Shown: piece after piece, positions 17,009-29,200 of the stretch
Position numbering within the stretch: position 1 is the stretch's first letter
How the letters are laid out: each line of letters begins with the position of its first letter
Assembly (NCBI RefSeq): GCF_900890425.1
Contig: NZ_CAAHFG010000005.1
Location: forward strand, 310,001-374,000
From: Pontiella desulfatans
GTDB lineage: Bacteria > Verrucomicrobiota > Kiritimatiellia > Kiritimatiellales > Pontiellaceae
Reading direction: 5' to 3'
DNA: 64,000 nucleotides
Program-made: the position numbers and the translations under genes
Notes under the pieces: model-generated
What the model saw: the letters and a program-made list of their open reading frames with translations, nothing else
Databases searched by the model: none
Told to the model about the DNA's origin: nothing

Positions 17009-17530
17009 ATGATTTACCAATTCGAAGACCGCGAACCTGTCCTGCCGGAAGAATACTATGTCGCCGATAACGCCAGCGTGATCGGCGATGTTGTTTTGGG
17101 CGAGCAATCGAGCATTTGGTTCGGTGCCGTCCTGCGCGGCGACATTGAGCCTATCATCGTTGGCGCCCGCTCCAATATTCAGGACAACTCGGTGGCCCAT
17201 ACCGGCAAAGGGGCGCCCACGGTTCTGGGCGACGACGTTACGGTTGGCCACAAGGTCACCCTGCATGGATGCACGGTTGGCAACAACTGCCTCATCGGCA
17301 TGGGCGCCATCCTGCTCGACGGTTGCGAGATTGGCGACAACTGCATCATCGGTGCCGGATCGATTGTGGCCCAGGGACGCAAGATACCCGCCGGATCGCT
17401 CGCGGTCGGCAGCCCCGCCCGGGTGATCCGCAAGCTTTCGGAAGAGGCCATTGCCGATATCCGGCACTATGCCGAGCGCTATGTTGATAAAATGAAGCGC
17501 TACCGCGCAGGTGCACTGAAAGCGATCTGA
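17009..17530 (+). CDS. Gamma-carbonic anhydrase family hexapeptide-repeat protein
   Basis: The 173-residue left-handed beta-helix protein contains hexapeptide repeats throughout (for example IGDVVLGEQSSIWFGAVLRGD and IGMGAILLDGCEIGDNCIIGAGSIV). Three zinc-site histidines typical of the gamma class are present at H64 (VAHTGKG), H81 and H86 (GHKVTLHGC). Homologues such as YrdA/PaaY bind zinc but do not all show carbonic anhydrase activity. It ends 4 bases before the next gene, so the two form an operon. Confidence 0.88.
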   Translation: MIYQFEDREPVLPEEYYVADNASVIGDVVLGEQSSIWFGAVLRGDIEPIIVGARSNIQDNSVAHTGKGAPTVLGDDVTVGHKVTLHGCTVGNNCLIGMGAILLDGCEIGDNCIIGAGSIVAQGRKIPAGSLAVGSPARVIRKLSEEAIADIRHYAERYVDKMKRYRAGALKAI

Positions 17531-17534
17531 TGCC

Positions 17535-18200
17535 ATGTTGAAAAAATTTCGTTCCATGGTGGAAGCCCTTAAGAGTCCGGCGCAGCAGATCGATCCATCC
17601 CGGTTCAACGATTCCGTTGCCGAGCGCACGCGCTGGGTGCCCATGAAGCAGGGCGGTGCGAGTTTCCGGACGCACCGGCTGGTGCAGCAGGATCTCAACC
17701 GCATGGTCTTCCGGCCCACGTTTGGCGTGCTGCTGTTTGCGTTGCTGTTCCTGGGCATGGGGTTGGGTGCGCTGTGGTTTGCTGTTGCCGGCCTGGTGAG
17801 TGATGCGGGGGCGATGAAGCTGGGACTGCTCATTCCCTTGGTGGTCGGGGCGCTCTTTTCGGCAGCGGGCACCTATATGGTGCTGAATTTTTCCACGCCG
17901 ATTGTTTTCGACCGGCGGGCCGGCTATTTCTGGAAAGGCCGGAAAAACCCTGCGGAGGTCATCAATTCCGATGAGCTGAAATGCTGTACCAAGCTCCACG
18001 ATGTCCACGCCCTCCAGCTCATTTCCGAGTTTTGCTCTGGTGACAACAGCTCTTATTTTAGCCACGAGCTGAACCTCGTGCTGGGGTCGGGGGAGCGGGT
18101 CAATGTGTTCGACCACGGCAACCAGGAAAAGGCGTTCGAAGATGCCCAAAGACTGGCAGAGTTTTTAGGAATCCCGCTATGGGACGTCTCGGAGGGTTGA
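17535..18200 (+). CDS. Two-helix membrane protein, function unknown
   Basis: The 221-residue protein has a soluble basic N-terminus (about 55 residues), two transmembrane helices (FGVLLFALLFLGMGLGALWFAVAGL and LGLLIPLVVGALFSAAGTYMVL, about residues 62-115) and a C-terminal cytoplasmic domain. After the helices come FDRRAGYFWKGRKNP and HALQLISEFCSG, a layout seen in small PH-like membrane proteins, but no family can be named. It follows the gamma-carbonic anhydrase gene by 4 bases. Confidence 0.6.
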   Translation: MLKKFRSMVEALKSPAQQIDPSRFNDSVAERTRWVPMKQGGASFRTHRLVQQDLNRMVFRPTFGVLLFALLFLGMGLGALWFAVAGLVSDAGAMKLGLLIPLVVGALFSAAGTYMVLNFSTPIVFDRRAGYFWKGRKNPAEVINSDELKCCTKLHDVHALQLISEFCSGDNSSYFSHELNLVLGSGERVNVFDHGNQEKAFEDAQRLAEFLGIPLWDVSEG

Positions 18201-18324
18201 TTCTCTTTTTTCGCCCGTATTTGGCCGGTGTTTAAAATTGTGCCGTTAGCCGGTCAGGTTGCCGGTTTGGGGCGGATTGCTCTTCTCGGGGCGATTTTGT
18301 CCGTTTTTCGCGATTTTAGGGTGA

Positions 18325-20940
<2,616 letters not shown>

Positions 20941-20960
20941 ATTTTCGGAAGGCCGAAGAC

Positions 20961-21167
20961 ATGAAAGTGGAACTTGCAAAGGATAAAGACGGATATACCG
21001 CGAAGATCGCCGGCTACAAGCATTTGGTTGCATTCGGCTACACGAAGCTCGAGGCGCTCGACGAGCTCACCGGGGTGGTCGAACTCGAACTCGATTCCCA
21101 GAAGGAAATCAGCCAGATCGAAAAAAAGATTGCAGAGTATGTCCGCAAGCTGGAGCAAGACGACTAG
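20961..21167 (+). CDS. Small protein between gyrB and gyrA
   Basis: The 68-residue protein starts with a short beta-rich part (MKVELAKDKDGYTAKIAGYKHLVAFGYTKLEALDEL) reminiscent of HicB-like partial RNase-H folds, then a charged helix (ISQIEKKIAEYVRKLEQDD). It lies 20 bases after gyrB and 40 bases before gyrA on the same strand. GGAAGG stands upstream. It lacks a HicA partner, so a toxin-antitoxin role is not supported. A gyrase-associated role is only suggested by position. Confidence 0.6.
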   Translation: MKVELAKDKDGYTAKIAGYKHLVAFGYTKLEALDELTGVVELELDSQKEISQIEKKIAEYVRKLEQDD

Positions 21168-21207
21168 GCCGCGCCTGAAACGGATTTAAAAACACGAAAG
21201 CCCTATT

Positions 21208-23766
21208 ATGGAAAACACGAACGAACGTATCGACCTGATTAATATTGAAGACGAGATGCAGCGTGCATACATCGACTATTCGATGTCGGTGATTGTCGGC
21301 CGCGCCTTGCCGGACGTGCGCGACGGCATGAAGCCGGGCAACCGCCGCATCCTCTACGCCATGAAGGAACGTGGCTGGACGCACAACAAGGCCTATGTGA
21401 AGTGCGCCAAGGTGGTCGGTGAAGTGATCGGTAACTACCACCCGCACGGCGACACCGCGGTCTACGACACGATGGTGCGCATGGCGCAGGATTTCGCGAT
21501 GCGCGGCATGCTCATCGATGGCCAGGGTAACTTTGGTTCGATCGACGGCGACCGCGCGGCCGCCTATCGTTACACCGAGTGCCGCCTGCGCCCGCTGGCC
21601 GAGGAGATGCTCGCCGATATCGACAAGGAAACCGTCGATATGCGCCCGAACTTCGACGAATCGCTGATGGAGCCTTCGGTGCTTCCCGCCCGCGTTCCGA
21701 ACCTGCTGGTGAACGGCTCGACCGGCATCGCGGTCGGTATGGCCACCAACATTCCGCCGCACAACCTCGGCGAGGTGATCGACGGCACCATCCTGCTGAT
21801 CGACAATCCCGAAGCGACGATCGACGAGCTGCACGAGCTGATCAAGGGGCCGGACTTCCCGACCGGCGGCACCGTCTACGGCCTCAACGCCGTGCGCGAG
21901 TTCTACACCACCGGCCGCGGCAAGATCAAGGTGCGCGGCAAGGCCGACATCGAAGAGGATGACAACGGCAAGGCCCGCATCATCATCACCGAGATCCCGT
22001 ATGCGCTGAACAAGACGCTGTTGATCCAGAAAATGGTTCACCTCGTTCGCGACAAGAAGCTCGAAGGCATCTCCGACATCCGCGATGAGTCCGGCAAGGA
22101 GGGCATCCGCCTCGTCATCGAGCTCAAGCGCAACGCCGTGCCGAACGTGCTGCTCAACAACATTTTCAAGCACACGCAGATGGAGTCGACCTTCGGCGGC
22201 ATCATGCTGGCGATCGACAAGGGCAAGCCCCGCGTCCTGAACCTGAAGGAAACCCTCCAGTGCTTCATCGACCACCGTTTCGATGTCATCACCCGCCGTA
22301 CCGAGTTCGACCTTAAAAAGGCCAAAGCCCGGGCGCACATTCTCGAAGGCTACCTGCTCGCCATGGATAACATGGATGAAGTGGTTCGCATTATTCGCGA
22401 TTCCAAAAACCGTGAAGAAGCCCAAGAACGCCTGATGACCAAGTTCGGGTTCTCCGAAATCCAGGCCAAGGCCATTCTTGAAATGCGCCTCTACCAGCTG
22501 ACCGGGCTGGAGCGCGACAAGGTCGAGGCCGAATACGCCGAGCTGATGGAACTCATCAAATATCTCGAAGACCTGCTGGCGCACCCCGAAAAAATCTTTG
22601 ACGTCATCAAGGAAGACCTCGAGCAGATCCGCGCCAAGTATGGCGAAGTCCGCCGCACCGATCTTTCGATCGACGAAGGCGAAATCGACATTGAAGACCT
22701 CATTGCCGACGAGCCGTGCGTGATCACGCTTTCCAACACCGGCTACATCAAGCGCGTCCCGACCGATACCTACCGCCAGCAGCGCCGCGGCGGCAAGGGC
22801 GTGGTTGGCATGAGCACAAAGGACGAGGACTTCGTGGAGCATATCTTCTCGGCCTCGACCCACGACTACCTGCTCTGCTTCACCGAAGCCGGCCGCATGT
22901 ATTGGCTCAAGGCCTACTATGTTCCGGAAGGCACCCGCCAGAGCCGCGGCCGTTCGCTGGCCAATGTGTTGCAGATGGCGCAGGACGAAAAGCTCGCCGC
23001 CATCCTCTGCGTGCGCGAGCTCGACGACCATGCCCACAACCTGATCATGGCCACCCGCAAGGGCATCATTAAGAAGACCGTGCTGGCCGCCTACAAGAAC
23101 GTCCGCGTTGCCGGCGTGAAAGCCATCAACATCGACGAGGATGACTCGCTGATCGGCGTTCAGCTGACCAACGGCAACGACCAGATCATCCTCAGCATGA
23201 AGAACGGCAAGGCGATCCGCTTCAACGAAACCGATGCCCGGCCGCTCGGCCGTGTTTCGCGCGGCGTGAAAGGCGTAACCCTGACCGGCGACGACGAAGT
23301 AGTCACCATCGAAATCGTCGACACCGAGTCGACCATGATGGCCATCACCGAAAACGGCTACGGCAAACGCACGAGCTTCGAGGAATACCGCACGCAGTCC
23401 CGCGGCGGCAAGGGCATCATCAGCATCCAGACGACGGAGCGCAACGGCAAGGTGGTCAGCGCCCACGCCGTCACCGAGGAGCATCGCCTGATGCTCATCT
23501 CCGAAGGCGGGCAGATGATCTGTATCGGCGCCAACGACCTGCGCGTGATTGGCCGCAACACCCAGGGCGTCCGCCTCTTCAACCTCAAGGAAGGCGACAA
23601 GCTGGTCTCCGCCGCCGTCCTCGATCCGGAAGAGGACGTTCCGGAAACCGAGGCCGCTGAAGGAGCCGAAGGCGAAGCCCCGGTTGAAGGTGCTGAAGCG
23701 GAAGCTCCGGCTGCAGAGTCTGCGCCGGAAGCCGATACTGCACCGGAAGAGCCTGCGGGAGAATAA
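21208..23766 (+). CDS. gyrA: DNA gyrase subunit A
   Basis: The 852-residue breakage-reunion subunit has the catalytic tyrosine Y122 (AAYRYTE) at the E. coli position. The quinolone-determining region reads [10 protein letters not shown] with Thr at position 83 (Ser in E. coli). The GyrA box QQRRGGKGV marks the C-terminal wrapping domain, confirming gyrase rather than topoisomerase IV. The last 45 residues are an acidic Ala/Glu/Pro tail, similar in composition to the acidic insert of GyrB. Confidence 0.98.
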   Translation: MENTNERIDLINIEDEMQRAYIDYSMSVIVGRALPDVRDGMKPGNRRILYAMKERGWTHNKAYVKCAKVVGEVIGNYHPHGDTAVYDTMVRMAQDFAMRGMLIDGQGNFGSIDGDRAAAYRYTECRLRPLAEEMLADIDKETVDMRPNFDESLMEPSVLPARVPNLLVNGSTGIAVGMATNIPPHNLGEVIDGTILLIDNPEATIDELHELIKGPDFPTGGTVYGLNAVREFYTTGRGKIKVRGKADIEEDDNGKARIIITEIPYALNKTLLIQKMVHLVRDKKLEGISDIRDESGKEGIRLVIELKRNAVPNVLLNNIFKHTQMESTFGGIMLAIDKGKPRVLNLKETLQCFIDHRFDVITRRTEFDLKKAKARAHILEGYLLAMDNMDEVVRIIRDSKNREEAQERLMTKFGFSEIQAKAILEMRLYQLTGLERDKVEAEYAELMELIKYLEDLLAHPEKIFDVIKEDLEQIRAKYGEVRRTDLSIDEGEIDIEDLIADEPCVITLSNTGYIKRVPTDTYRQQRRGGKGVVGMSTKDEDFVEHIFSASTHDYLLCFTEAGRMYWLKAYYVPEGTRQSRGRSLANVLQMAQDEKLAAILCVRELDDHAHNLIMATRKGIIKKTVLAAYKNVRVAGVKAINIDEDDSLIGVQLTNGNDQIILSMKNGKAIRFNETDARPLGRVSRGVKGVTLTGDDEVVTIEIVDTESTMMAITENGYGKRTSFEEYRTQSRGGKGIISIQTTERNGKVVSAHAVTEEHRLMLISEGGQMICIGANDLRVIGRNTQGVRLFNLKEGDKLVSAAVLDPEEDVPETEAAEGAEGEAPVEGAEAEAPAAESAPEADTAPEEPAGE

Positions 23767-23788
23767 TTCCAAATCTCGACAGGGGTTG

Positions 23789-23866
23789 ATGGCCACGAAA
23801 AGGCACAAAAAGCACAAGGACTGCGTGGGTATGCTCTTTGTGCCGCTTGAGCCTCTTTGTGGCCAT
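23789..23866. repeat. Palindrome of the CACGAAAAGGCACAAAAAGC type after gyrA
   Basis: The left arm 23789-23820 and right arm 23833-23866 are imperfect reverse complements with perfect outer ends ATGGCCAC/GTGGCCAT. The arms consist of GGCACAAA-like units, a variant of the AACGCAAAG family. It fills the interval between gyrA and the rhodanese gene, whose ATG follows 11 bases later. Confidence 0.7.
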
Positions 23867-23877
23867 TTTCATGTTCT

Positions 23878-24345
23878 ATGAATGTAACCGTCAAACAGAT
23901 TGGCATCATCCTGTTGGTGAGTGGTTTTTTGGCGCTGGTTTCGAACCTGGTTCATCCGCGCAGGATTCCGTGGGTGCAGGATTGGTCGGGCCATGTCGAG
24001 GCCAAGGCCCGCAAGCTGGGCATCGGGGTGATTCCGCTATCGGGGGCGCTGGAGCGCTTCAAGCAGTCCGGGTCGGTTTTCATCGATGCCCGTTCCCCGG
24101 AAGAGTATGCCAAGGGGCATATTCCCGGTTCCTTATCGGTTCCGCTCAACTCGCTCGATGAGCAGTTCGAGACGATTGGCAACCTCATTGATTCGGGCAG
24201 GGAGCTGGTGGTCTATTGCCGCAACCGCGAGTGCGATGATGCCCTGGTTCTGGCCACCGAGCTGAAGGGAATCGGGGCGACCAACCTGATCTATTATGTC
24301 GATGGATTCGACGCGTGGATCAAGTATGGAGGGGCTTCCGAATGA
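23878..24345 (+). CDS. Membrane-anchored rhodanese-like sulfurtransferase
   Basis: The 155-residue protein has one N-terminal transmembrane segment (IGIILLVSGFLALVSNLV) and a single rhodanese domain (SGSVFIDARSPEEYAKGHIPGSLSVPL). The active-site cysteine is in VVYCRNRECDDA, a loop of the usual six-residue type. It overlaps the MauE-like gene by 4 bases (ATGA), so the pair is translationally coupled. The anchor implies the domain acts at the membrane, perhaps in the periplasm. The start at 23878 has no Shine-Dalgarno and lies next to a palindrome arm. Confidence 0.85.
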   Translation: MNVTVKQIGIILLVSGFLALVSNLVHPRRIPWVQDWSGHVEAKARKLGIGVIPLSGALERFKQSGSVFIDARSPEEYAKGHIPGSLSVPLNSLDEQFETIGNLIDSGRELVVYCRNRECDDALVLATELKGIGATNLIYYVDGFDAWIKYGGASE

Positions 24346-24779
24346 CGCGCGACCAGAAAACCTATCGCCTGGCCTATTGGATTGCGTCGTTGATTGTTGC
24401 GGCAACCTGGTTGTCCGGCTACCACAAGATCCTGCATCCGGCCGACTTCGCCTTGTCGGTCTACCGCTTCCATCTGCTGCCGGCGGTTCTGGTGAACGTT
24501 GTTTCGCTCCATATCCAGTGGCTGGAGATGGTCTGTGCAGGCTGCCTGCTGTTCATTCCGAAACTCCGCGTTGCGGCGCTCTGGATTTCGCTCGTCCTGC
24601 TGGCGTTGTTCACCACGGGCATTGCCATCAACCTGATCCGCGGGACGGCGTTCGGTTGCGGTTGCTTCGGCAACCTGCCGACCGAACGGCCAATGGACGC
24701 GCTCAATGTCGCGCGTAACCTGGCGCTGATGGCGCTGGTTGGGTTGGCCCTGTTCGGGAAGCGGAAGTCGGGGGCTTAG
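24342..24779 (+). CDS. MauE/DoxX-like membrane protein
   Basis: The 145-residue integral membrane protein has four predicted helices: [60 protein letters not shown] and [16 protein letters not shown]. It carries the CGCFG motif ([10 protein letters not shown]) after the third helix, typical of the MauE-like family thought to transfer reducing equivalents to periplasmic thiols. The coupling with a rhodanese suggests a thiol or sulfane-sulfur relay, an inference. The stop overlaps the convergent ppa stop by a few bases. Confidence 0.8.
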   Translation: MTRDQKTYRLAYWIASLIVAATWLSGYHKILHPADFALSVYRFHLLPAVLVNVVSLHIQWLEMVCAGCLLFIPKLRVAALWISLVLLALFTTGIAINLIRGTAFGCGCFGNLPTERPMDALNVARNLALMALVGLALFGKRKSGA

Positions 24780-25387
24780 CCGTACTCTTCGGTGTAGTCT
24801 TCCATCGAGGCTTCGATGACCTTGAGCGCGTGCTCGCGACCGTAGATTTCCGGGATGGTGACGTCGGAGGGCTGGCCGGGGACCAGCTTGTAGGTTTCGA
24901 AATAGTGGCGCATGCGTTCGATGAGGGCGTGGGAGACATCCTTGATGTCGTGCGCATCCTGCCAGAACTGGTCGTTGTCGAGCACGGCGATGATCTTGTC
25001 GTCGGCCTCTCCGTTATCGACCATTTGCAGGCCGCCGATGACGCGCGCGCGGAGGATGACCTCGCCGCGGTTGATGGGGCGTTCGGTGATGACGCAGATA
25101 TCGAGCGGGTCGCCATCGCCGCACTTTGAAGTTGGGGAGAGTTCGTGAACGCGGGTGGAGCAGTAGGTCTGCGGGATGAAGCCGTATAGGGTGGGCGTCA
25201 TGGAAGAGGTGAGCTGGGGACGGTCGACGCGCAGGTAGCCGGTGGTTTTATCGACCTCGTATTTCACCGCGTCGAACGGGGTCATTTCGATGTAGGAGTT
25301 GACCACGCCGAGGTTTTCGCCATCGCAGGCCTGCAGGCCGTGCCAGGGGTGGGGGCGCCAGCGGTAGAAGGTTTTTGGGAATGCCAT
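24776..25387 (-). CDS. ppa: Inorganic pyrophosphatase, family I
   Basis: Soluble pyrophosphatase that pulls biosynthetic reactions forward by hydrolysing PPi. The 203-residue protein contains the family I metal signature DGDPLDICV, with YGFIPQTYC before and [18 protein letters not shown] after it. The start at 25387 ([15 protein letters not shown]) has AGAGG upstream; the longer open frame reaches back into murA. It is 28 bases downstream of murA on the same strand. Confidence 0.93.
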   Translation of the reverse strand: MAFPKTFYRWRPHPWHGLQACDGENLGVVNSYIEMTPFDAVKYEVDKTTGYLRVDRPQLTSSMTPTLYGFIPQTYCSTRVHELSPTSKCGDGDPLDICVITERPINRGEVILRARVIGGLQMVDNGEADDKIIAVLDNDQFWQDAHDIKDVSHALIERMRHYFETYKLVPGQPSDVTIPEIYGREHALKVIEASMEDYTEEYG

Positions 25388-25415
25388 GTTAAATGCCTCT
25401 TTCTTTATCGGATTT

Positions 25416-26693
25416 CTAGTGTTCCCGGACAATATCCGCACCGAGCGCGGCAAGTCGATCTTCAATTGCCTCATATCCGCGGTCGATGACCTGCGCATTG
25501 TGGATGACGCTTTCGCCATCGGCGCAGCAGGCGGCAATGAGCAGGGCCATGCCGGCGCGGATGTCCGGGCTGGTGAGTTTGCTTCCGCGCAACCGGGTGG
25601 GGCCGATGACCACGACGCGGTGGGGGTCGCACTGGATAATGTTGGCCCCCATGCCCATCAGGTGGTCGACGAAATACATGCGGCTCTCGAACATTTTCTC
25701 GAAGAAGAGCGCGGTGCCTTGGGTCTGGGTGGCGAGCACGATGCTGACGCTCATCAAGTCCGACGGGAAGGCGGGCCAGATGCCGTCTTCGATCTTGGGG
25801 GTGGCGTTGCCTTCGTCCGGGCGGATGCACCGTTCGGTTTGCCGCGGAACCACCAGGGTGCGGCCGGTGCGCGTCCACTCCACACCGAGTTTCGAGAACG
25901 TGCGCTGCATGACCTGTTGAACGAGGGGCTCGCCGGCATCCGGGATCGTTAGCGTTCCGCCGGTGACGGCGGAGGCCACGATGAAGCTGCCGACCTCCAT
26001 GAAGTCGGGTTGCACGGTGTATTCCGCGCCATGCAGTTTCCCGACGCCGCGGATGGTCAGGTTGTTGGTTCCGATGCCGGAGATGTCCGCGCCCATCTGG
26101 TTCAAGAGGTTGGCCAGGTCTTGCACGTGCGGTTCGCAGGCGGCGTTGTAGATCGTGGAGGTGCCCTCCGCCAGGGTGGCGGCCATCATCACGTTTTCCG
26201 TGGCGGTCACGCTGGCTTCGTCGAAAACCATTTTCCAGGCGGTCAGCGGCCCCGCCTTGAACCGGAAGGCGTGGTCGGTCGAGATGTCGGCCCCGAGGGA
26301 GCGCAGCCCGTAGAAATGGGTGTCGAGCCTGCGGCGGCCGATCACGTCGCCGCCCGGCGGATAGATGGTTGCCCCGCCGTGCCGCGCGGTCAGGGGGCCG
26401 GCGAGCAGGATGGAGGTGCGCACTTTCGCGCAGAGTTCCGCGTCGAGTTCGGTGGTTCGCAGGCCCTTGGCGCAGAGCGTCAAGGTGTGGTCTTCCAGCG
26501 CAACTTCCACGCCGATGCTTTCCAGCAGCTGGAGCATCACTTTCACGTCGTTGATCAGCGGGACGTTGTGGAGGATGATGGGCTGGTCGGTCAGCAGGCA
26601 GCTGGCGAGCATGGGCAAAACGGCATTCTTGTTGCCGCGCGGGTGGAAGGTGCCCCCGATCGGTTTTCCGCCGTTGATGATGAATTTAGCCAC
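25416..26693 (-). CDS. murA: UDP-N-acetylglucosamine 1-carboxyvinyltransferase with Asp at the catalytic Cys position
   Basis: Catalyses the first committed step of peptidoglycan synthesis, enolpyruvyl transfer from PEP to UDP-GlcNAc. The 425-residue protein shows K22 ([11 protein letters not shown]) and the active-site loop [16 protein letters not shown]116 occupies the position of C115 in E. coli (PGGCTIGARPVD). Asp at this position keeps activity but blocks fosfomycin alkylation, as known in Mycobacterium and Chlamydia. The C-terminus [20 protein letters not shown] is typical. Presence of murA shows the organism makes or can make peptidoglycan. Confidence 0.95.
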   Translation of the reverse strand: MAKFIINGGKPIGGTFHPRGNKNAVLPMLASCLLTDQPIILHNVPLINDVKVMLQLLESIGVEVALEDHTLTLCAKGLRTTELDAELCAKVRTSILLAGPLTARHGGATIYPPGGDVIGRRRLDTHFYGLRSLGADISTDHAFRFKAGPLTAWKMVFDEASVTATENVMMAATLAEGTSTIYNAACEPHVQDLANLLNQMGADISGIGTNNLTIRGVGKLHGAEYTVQPDFMEVGSFIVASAVTGGTLTIPDAGEPLVQQVMQRTFSKLGVEWTRTGRTLVVPRQTERCIRPDEGNATPKIEDGIWPAFPSDLMSVSIVLATQTQGTALFFEKMFESRMYFVDHLMGMGANIIQCDPHRVVVIGPTRLRGSKLTSPDIRAGMALLIAACCADGESVIHNAQVIDRGYEAIEDRLAALGADIVREH

Positions 26694-26782
26694 TGCCTAA
26701 GCCCCCTTGGAACGAGAAAAAACAAATCTCCCAGACCTGTGTAAAAATGAAAAGCACAATTCCGGACATTGGGGATGAGCCT

Positions 26783-26927
26783 CTTGCAAAACCCTTCGAG
26801 TTTGCGAGGCGGTTTTTTGTTAAAAGTTATTGGTTATTGGGCTAAACCGCAGGTTGCGCATGACTTGTCCTGATAACCAATAACCAGTACCTGATAAATG
26901 GAACGGCAAAACCAGAGGTTTTGCAAG
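26783..26927. repeat. Nested inverted repeats upstream of murA (TTATTGG-type)
   Basis: The outer pair CTTGCAAAACC (26783-26793) and GGTTTTGCAAG (26917-26927) encloses an inner pair GTTATTGGTTAT (26826-26837) and ATAACCAATAAC (26873-26884). The inner arms are built from repeated TTATTGG units. The 247-base interval between the murA start and the next gene holds no open frame of interest. The structure could be a decayed small mobile element or a dispersed repeat. Confidence 0.75.
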
Positions 26928-26940
26928 TTCCTCGGGATGG

Positions 26941-27243
26941 CTAGGTGTTTTCTTCCGCCCGCTTTTCCTCGCGGAGCTTGAGGATGCGAAGGAAGAAGAG
27001 CTGGGTGTCGTATTTGGTCATGACCACCAGGGAGACGGTGGCCAGGAAAAGCGACAGGATGCAGAGCGTCATCTGGTTGGTGAATGCCGTAATGAAGATG
27101 CAGGCAAAGCCGGTCAGGAACAGCCAGAGGTAGATGTTGCGCCGCATCTTGGCATCACGCTCCCATTTGTCGTGGAACTCGGCGTCGAACGCCTCGTTCA
27201 GGAACCGTTCACTGTTCAAATCTTCGAGTCTTGGAAGTTTCAT
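26941..27243 (-). CDS. Small membrane protein with two transmembrane helices
   Basis: The 100-residue protein starts at 27243 (MKLPRLEDLNSERFLNEAF), preceded by GGAGCACCC. A charged N-terminus is followed by two helices (IYLWLFLTGFACIFITAF and MTLCILSLFLATVSLVVM) and a basic C-terminal helix (LRILKLREEKRAEENT). No family recognised. Divergent from dnaG. Confidence 0.6.
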   Translation of the reverse strand: MKLPRLEDLNSERFLNEAFDAEFHDKWERDAKMRRNIYLWLFLTGFACIFITAFTNQMTLCILSLFLATVSLVVMTKYDTQLFFLRILKLREEKRAEENT

Positions 27244-27371
27244 GGGTGCTCCACCGGGTGCGAATGGAAAGAAAATAGTGCGTTTTAGGGGGGATCGCAA
27301 CCCCGGCGGTGAAAATTCCGGCACAGGGGATTGAGGGCGGCGCGGGGTTCCGGTATTGCTAGGGGATGGCC

Positions 27372-29195
27372 ATGATTCCCAAAGAAACGATTGAAGAGAT
27401 ACGCGCACGCTGCAACATTGTCGAGGTGGTGGGGGCCTACCTGCCCGAGCTGCGCCGCCGGGGATCCACCTATAAATGCAACTGCCCGTTCCACAAGGAA
27501 AAGACGCCCTCCTTCACCGTCAACGATGGCCGCCAGATTTTCCACTGCTTCGGCTGCGGGGCCGGCGGCGATGTCTTCCGCTTCGTGATGGACTATGAAA
27601 AGATCGATTTCGTGACCGCCGTGAACGTCCTGGCCGAACGGGTGGGGGTGGAGATCACCTACGAAGGCGGACAACCCGAAAAGAGCGGCAACAAGGATGT
27701 GCTCTACAAGCTGCACACCGATGCCGCCGCCTTCTACCACCGGATGCTGCTCGACAGCCCCGAGGGCGCCGAGGCGCGCCGCTACATGGAGGAGCGCGAC
27801 CTGCCCGAGGAAATCATCAAGGCGTTCCAGATCGGCTTTGCCCCCAACGAATGGGAAGGCCTGCTGGCGCGCGCGCTCAAGAAGGGCTATGAACCGAAAC
27901 AGCTCGAAGCCGCCGGGCTGGTGGTGCCCTCCGAGCGCGATGGAAAGACCAGCCACTACGACCGCTTCCGCAACCGCGTCATGTTCCCGATCTGCGACCA
28001 GATGGGGCGGGTGATCGGCTTTTCCGGCCGCATCATGAACAAGGCCGAGAAAGGGGCGAAATATGTCAACAGCCCCGAAACCCTCCTGTTCAAGAAGAAC
28101 CGCGTGCTCTTCGCGTTCGACAAGGCGCGCAAGGCCATTGTCGAATCGCGCCAGGCCATTGTGGTCGAAGGGCAGATCGATGCCATCCGCTGCCACCAGG
28201 CCGGGCTGGACAATGTCGTTGCTTCGCAGGGCACCGCGCTCACCGAAAACCATGCGCGCATGCTCAAGCGCTACGCCGACGAAGTCATCCTCGTGCTCGA
28301 TTCCGATGCCGCCGGGCTCAAAGCTGCGCTGGGCTCCTCCGAAATCTTCATCGCCAACGAGCTCAGCGTTCGCGTGGTCACCCTGCCGGAAGGCGAGGAT
28401 CCCGACTCGCTCATCAAGAACAGCGGGAAAGAGGCCCTGATTAAGCTGGTGGGCGAAGCCCAGAGCGCGCTCGACTTTCTGATCGACGCCTTCCAGAAGC
28501 AGGAGGACATGTCGACCGAGGCCGGGCGCATGCGGGTGGTGAGGGCGGTCATCAATCTCATCAACCATTGCCCGTCCGCCGCGCGGCGCGACCCGATGAT
28601 CCATTCCGCCGCCGATCGGCTCAATATTTCCCCGCTGGCGCTCAGCCAGGACCTGCACCGGGCCAAGAGCCAGCAGCGTCCCGCGCGGAAGCAGGAGGAA
28701 GCTCCTCTGCAGTCCGCCCCCGCCCGCAAGACCTATCCCCGGCAGGAGACCGCCTTGCTGGAGCTGCTCGTGCACTATTACCCCGATGTGCATCCGCTGG
28801 TGCACGATTTCCTGCCGCCGGGCCACCTGACCGATCCCACCTGCAAGCAGCTGGTGGAAATCCTCATGCTCGATCCACCCGAAACCCTCACCGAGGGCTT
28901 CCACGAGTTCGACGACGCCACGCAGAAGATCATCAGCCAGGTGCAGGTGGAGGAGTCGCGCACGATCGACAACGAAACCTCGGCCGTCGAAACCGCGCAG
29001 CGCTACATCCTGATCTTCTGGAAGCGCCACCTGGAAGGCGAGCTGGCCCAGCTGGCGCGGCGCACCAATCTCTCGAACGAGGAGCGCTTTGTCGAAACCT
29101 CCCGCATCAAGCAGGACATCCATGCCCTCGCCAAAGGCTGGGAGCATGCCCGGCCCATGCTCGAAGTCCGCCTGCACAAGGACGTGGAATTCTAG
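27372..29195 (+). CDS. dnaG: DNA primase
   Basis: Synthesises RNA primers for replication. The 607-residue protein starts with IPKETIEEIRARCNIVEVVG, has the CHC2 zinc finger (CNCPFHKEKTPSF and FHCFGCGAGGD), the RNA-polymerase domain, and TOPRIM (VVEGQIDAIRCHQAGLDNVVA and VILVLDSDAAG). The C-terminal region is helical, as in DnaB-binding domains. An ATG two codons earlier (27366) directly abuts AGGGG, so the second ATG (27372), six bases from AGGGG, is preferred. Confidence 0.96.
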   Translation: MIPKETIEEIRARCNIVEVVGAYLPELRRRGSTYKCNCPFHKEKTPSFTVNDGRQIFHCFGCGAGGDVFRFVMDYEKIDFVTAVNVLAERVGVEITYEGGQPEKSGNKDVLYKLHTDAAAFYHRMLLDSPEGAEARRYMEERDLPEEIIKAFQIGFAPNEWEGLLARALKKGYEPKQLEAAGLVVPSERDGKTSHYDRFRNRVMFPICDQMGRVIGFSGRIMNKAEKGAKYVNSPETLLFKKNRVLFAFDKARKAIVESRQAIVVEGQIDAIRCHQAGLDNVVASQGTALTENHARMLKRYADEVILVLDSDAAGLKAALGSSEIFIANELSVRVVTLPEGEDPDSLIKNSGKEALIKLVGEAQSALDFLIDAFQKQEDMSTEAGRMRVVRAVINLINHCPSAARRDPMIHSAADRLNISPLALSQDLHRAKSQQRPARKQEEAPLQSAPARKTYPRQETALLELLVHYYPDVHPLVHDFLPPGHLTDPTCKQLVEILMLDPPETLTEGFHEFDDATQKIISQVQVEESRTIDNETSAVETAQRYILIFWKRHLEGELAQLARRTNLSNEERFVETSRIKQDIHALAKGWEHARPMLEVRLHKDVEF

Positions 29196-29200
29196 ATTCT

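Noticed and set aside
20961-21167. HicB-type antitoxin
   Set aside because: Only a weak resemblance in the first 35 residues and no HicA toxin gene next to it.
21109-23817. Long open frame (902 codons) opposite gyrA
   Set aside because: Antisense shadow of gyrA with no recognisable domain.
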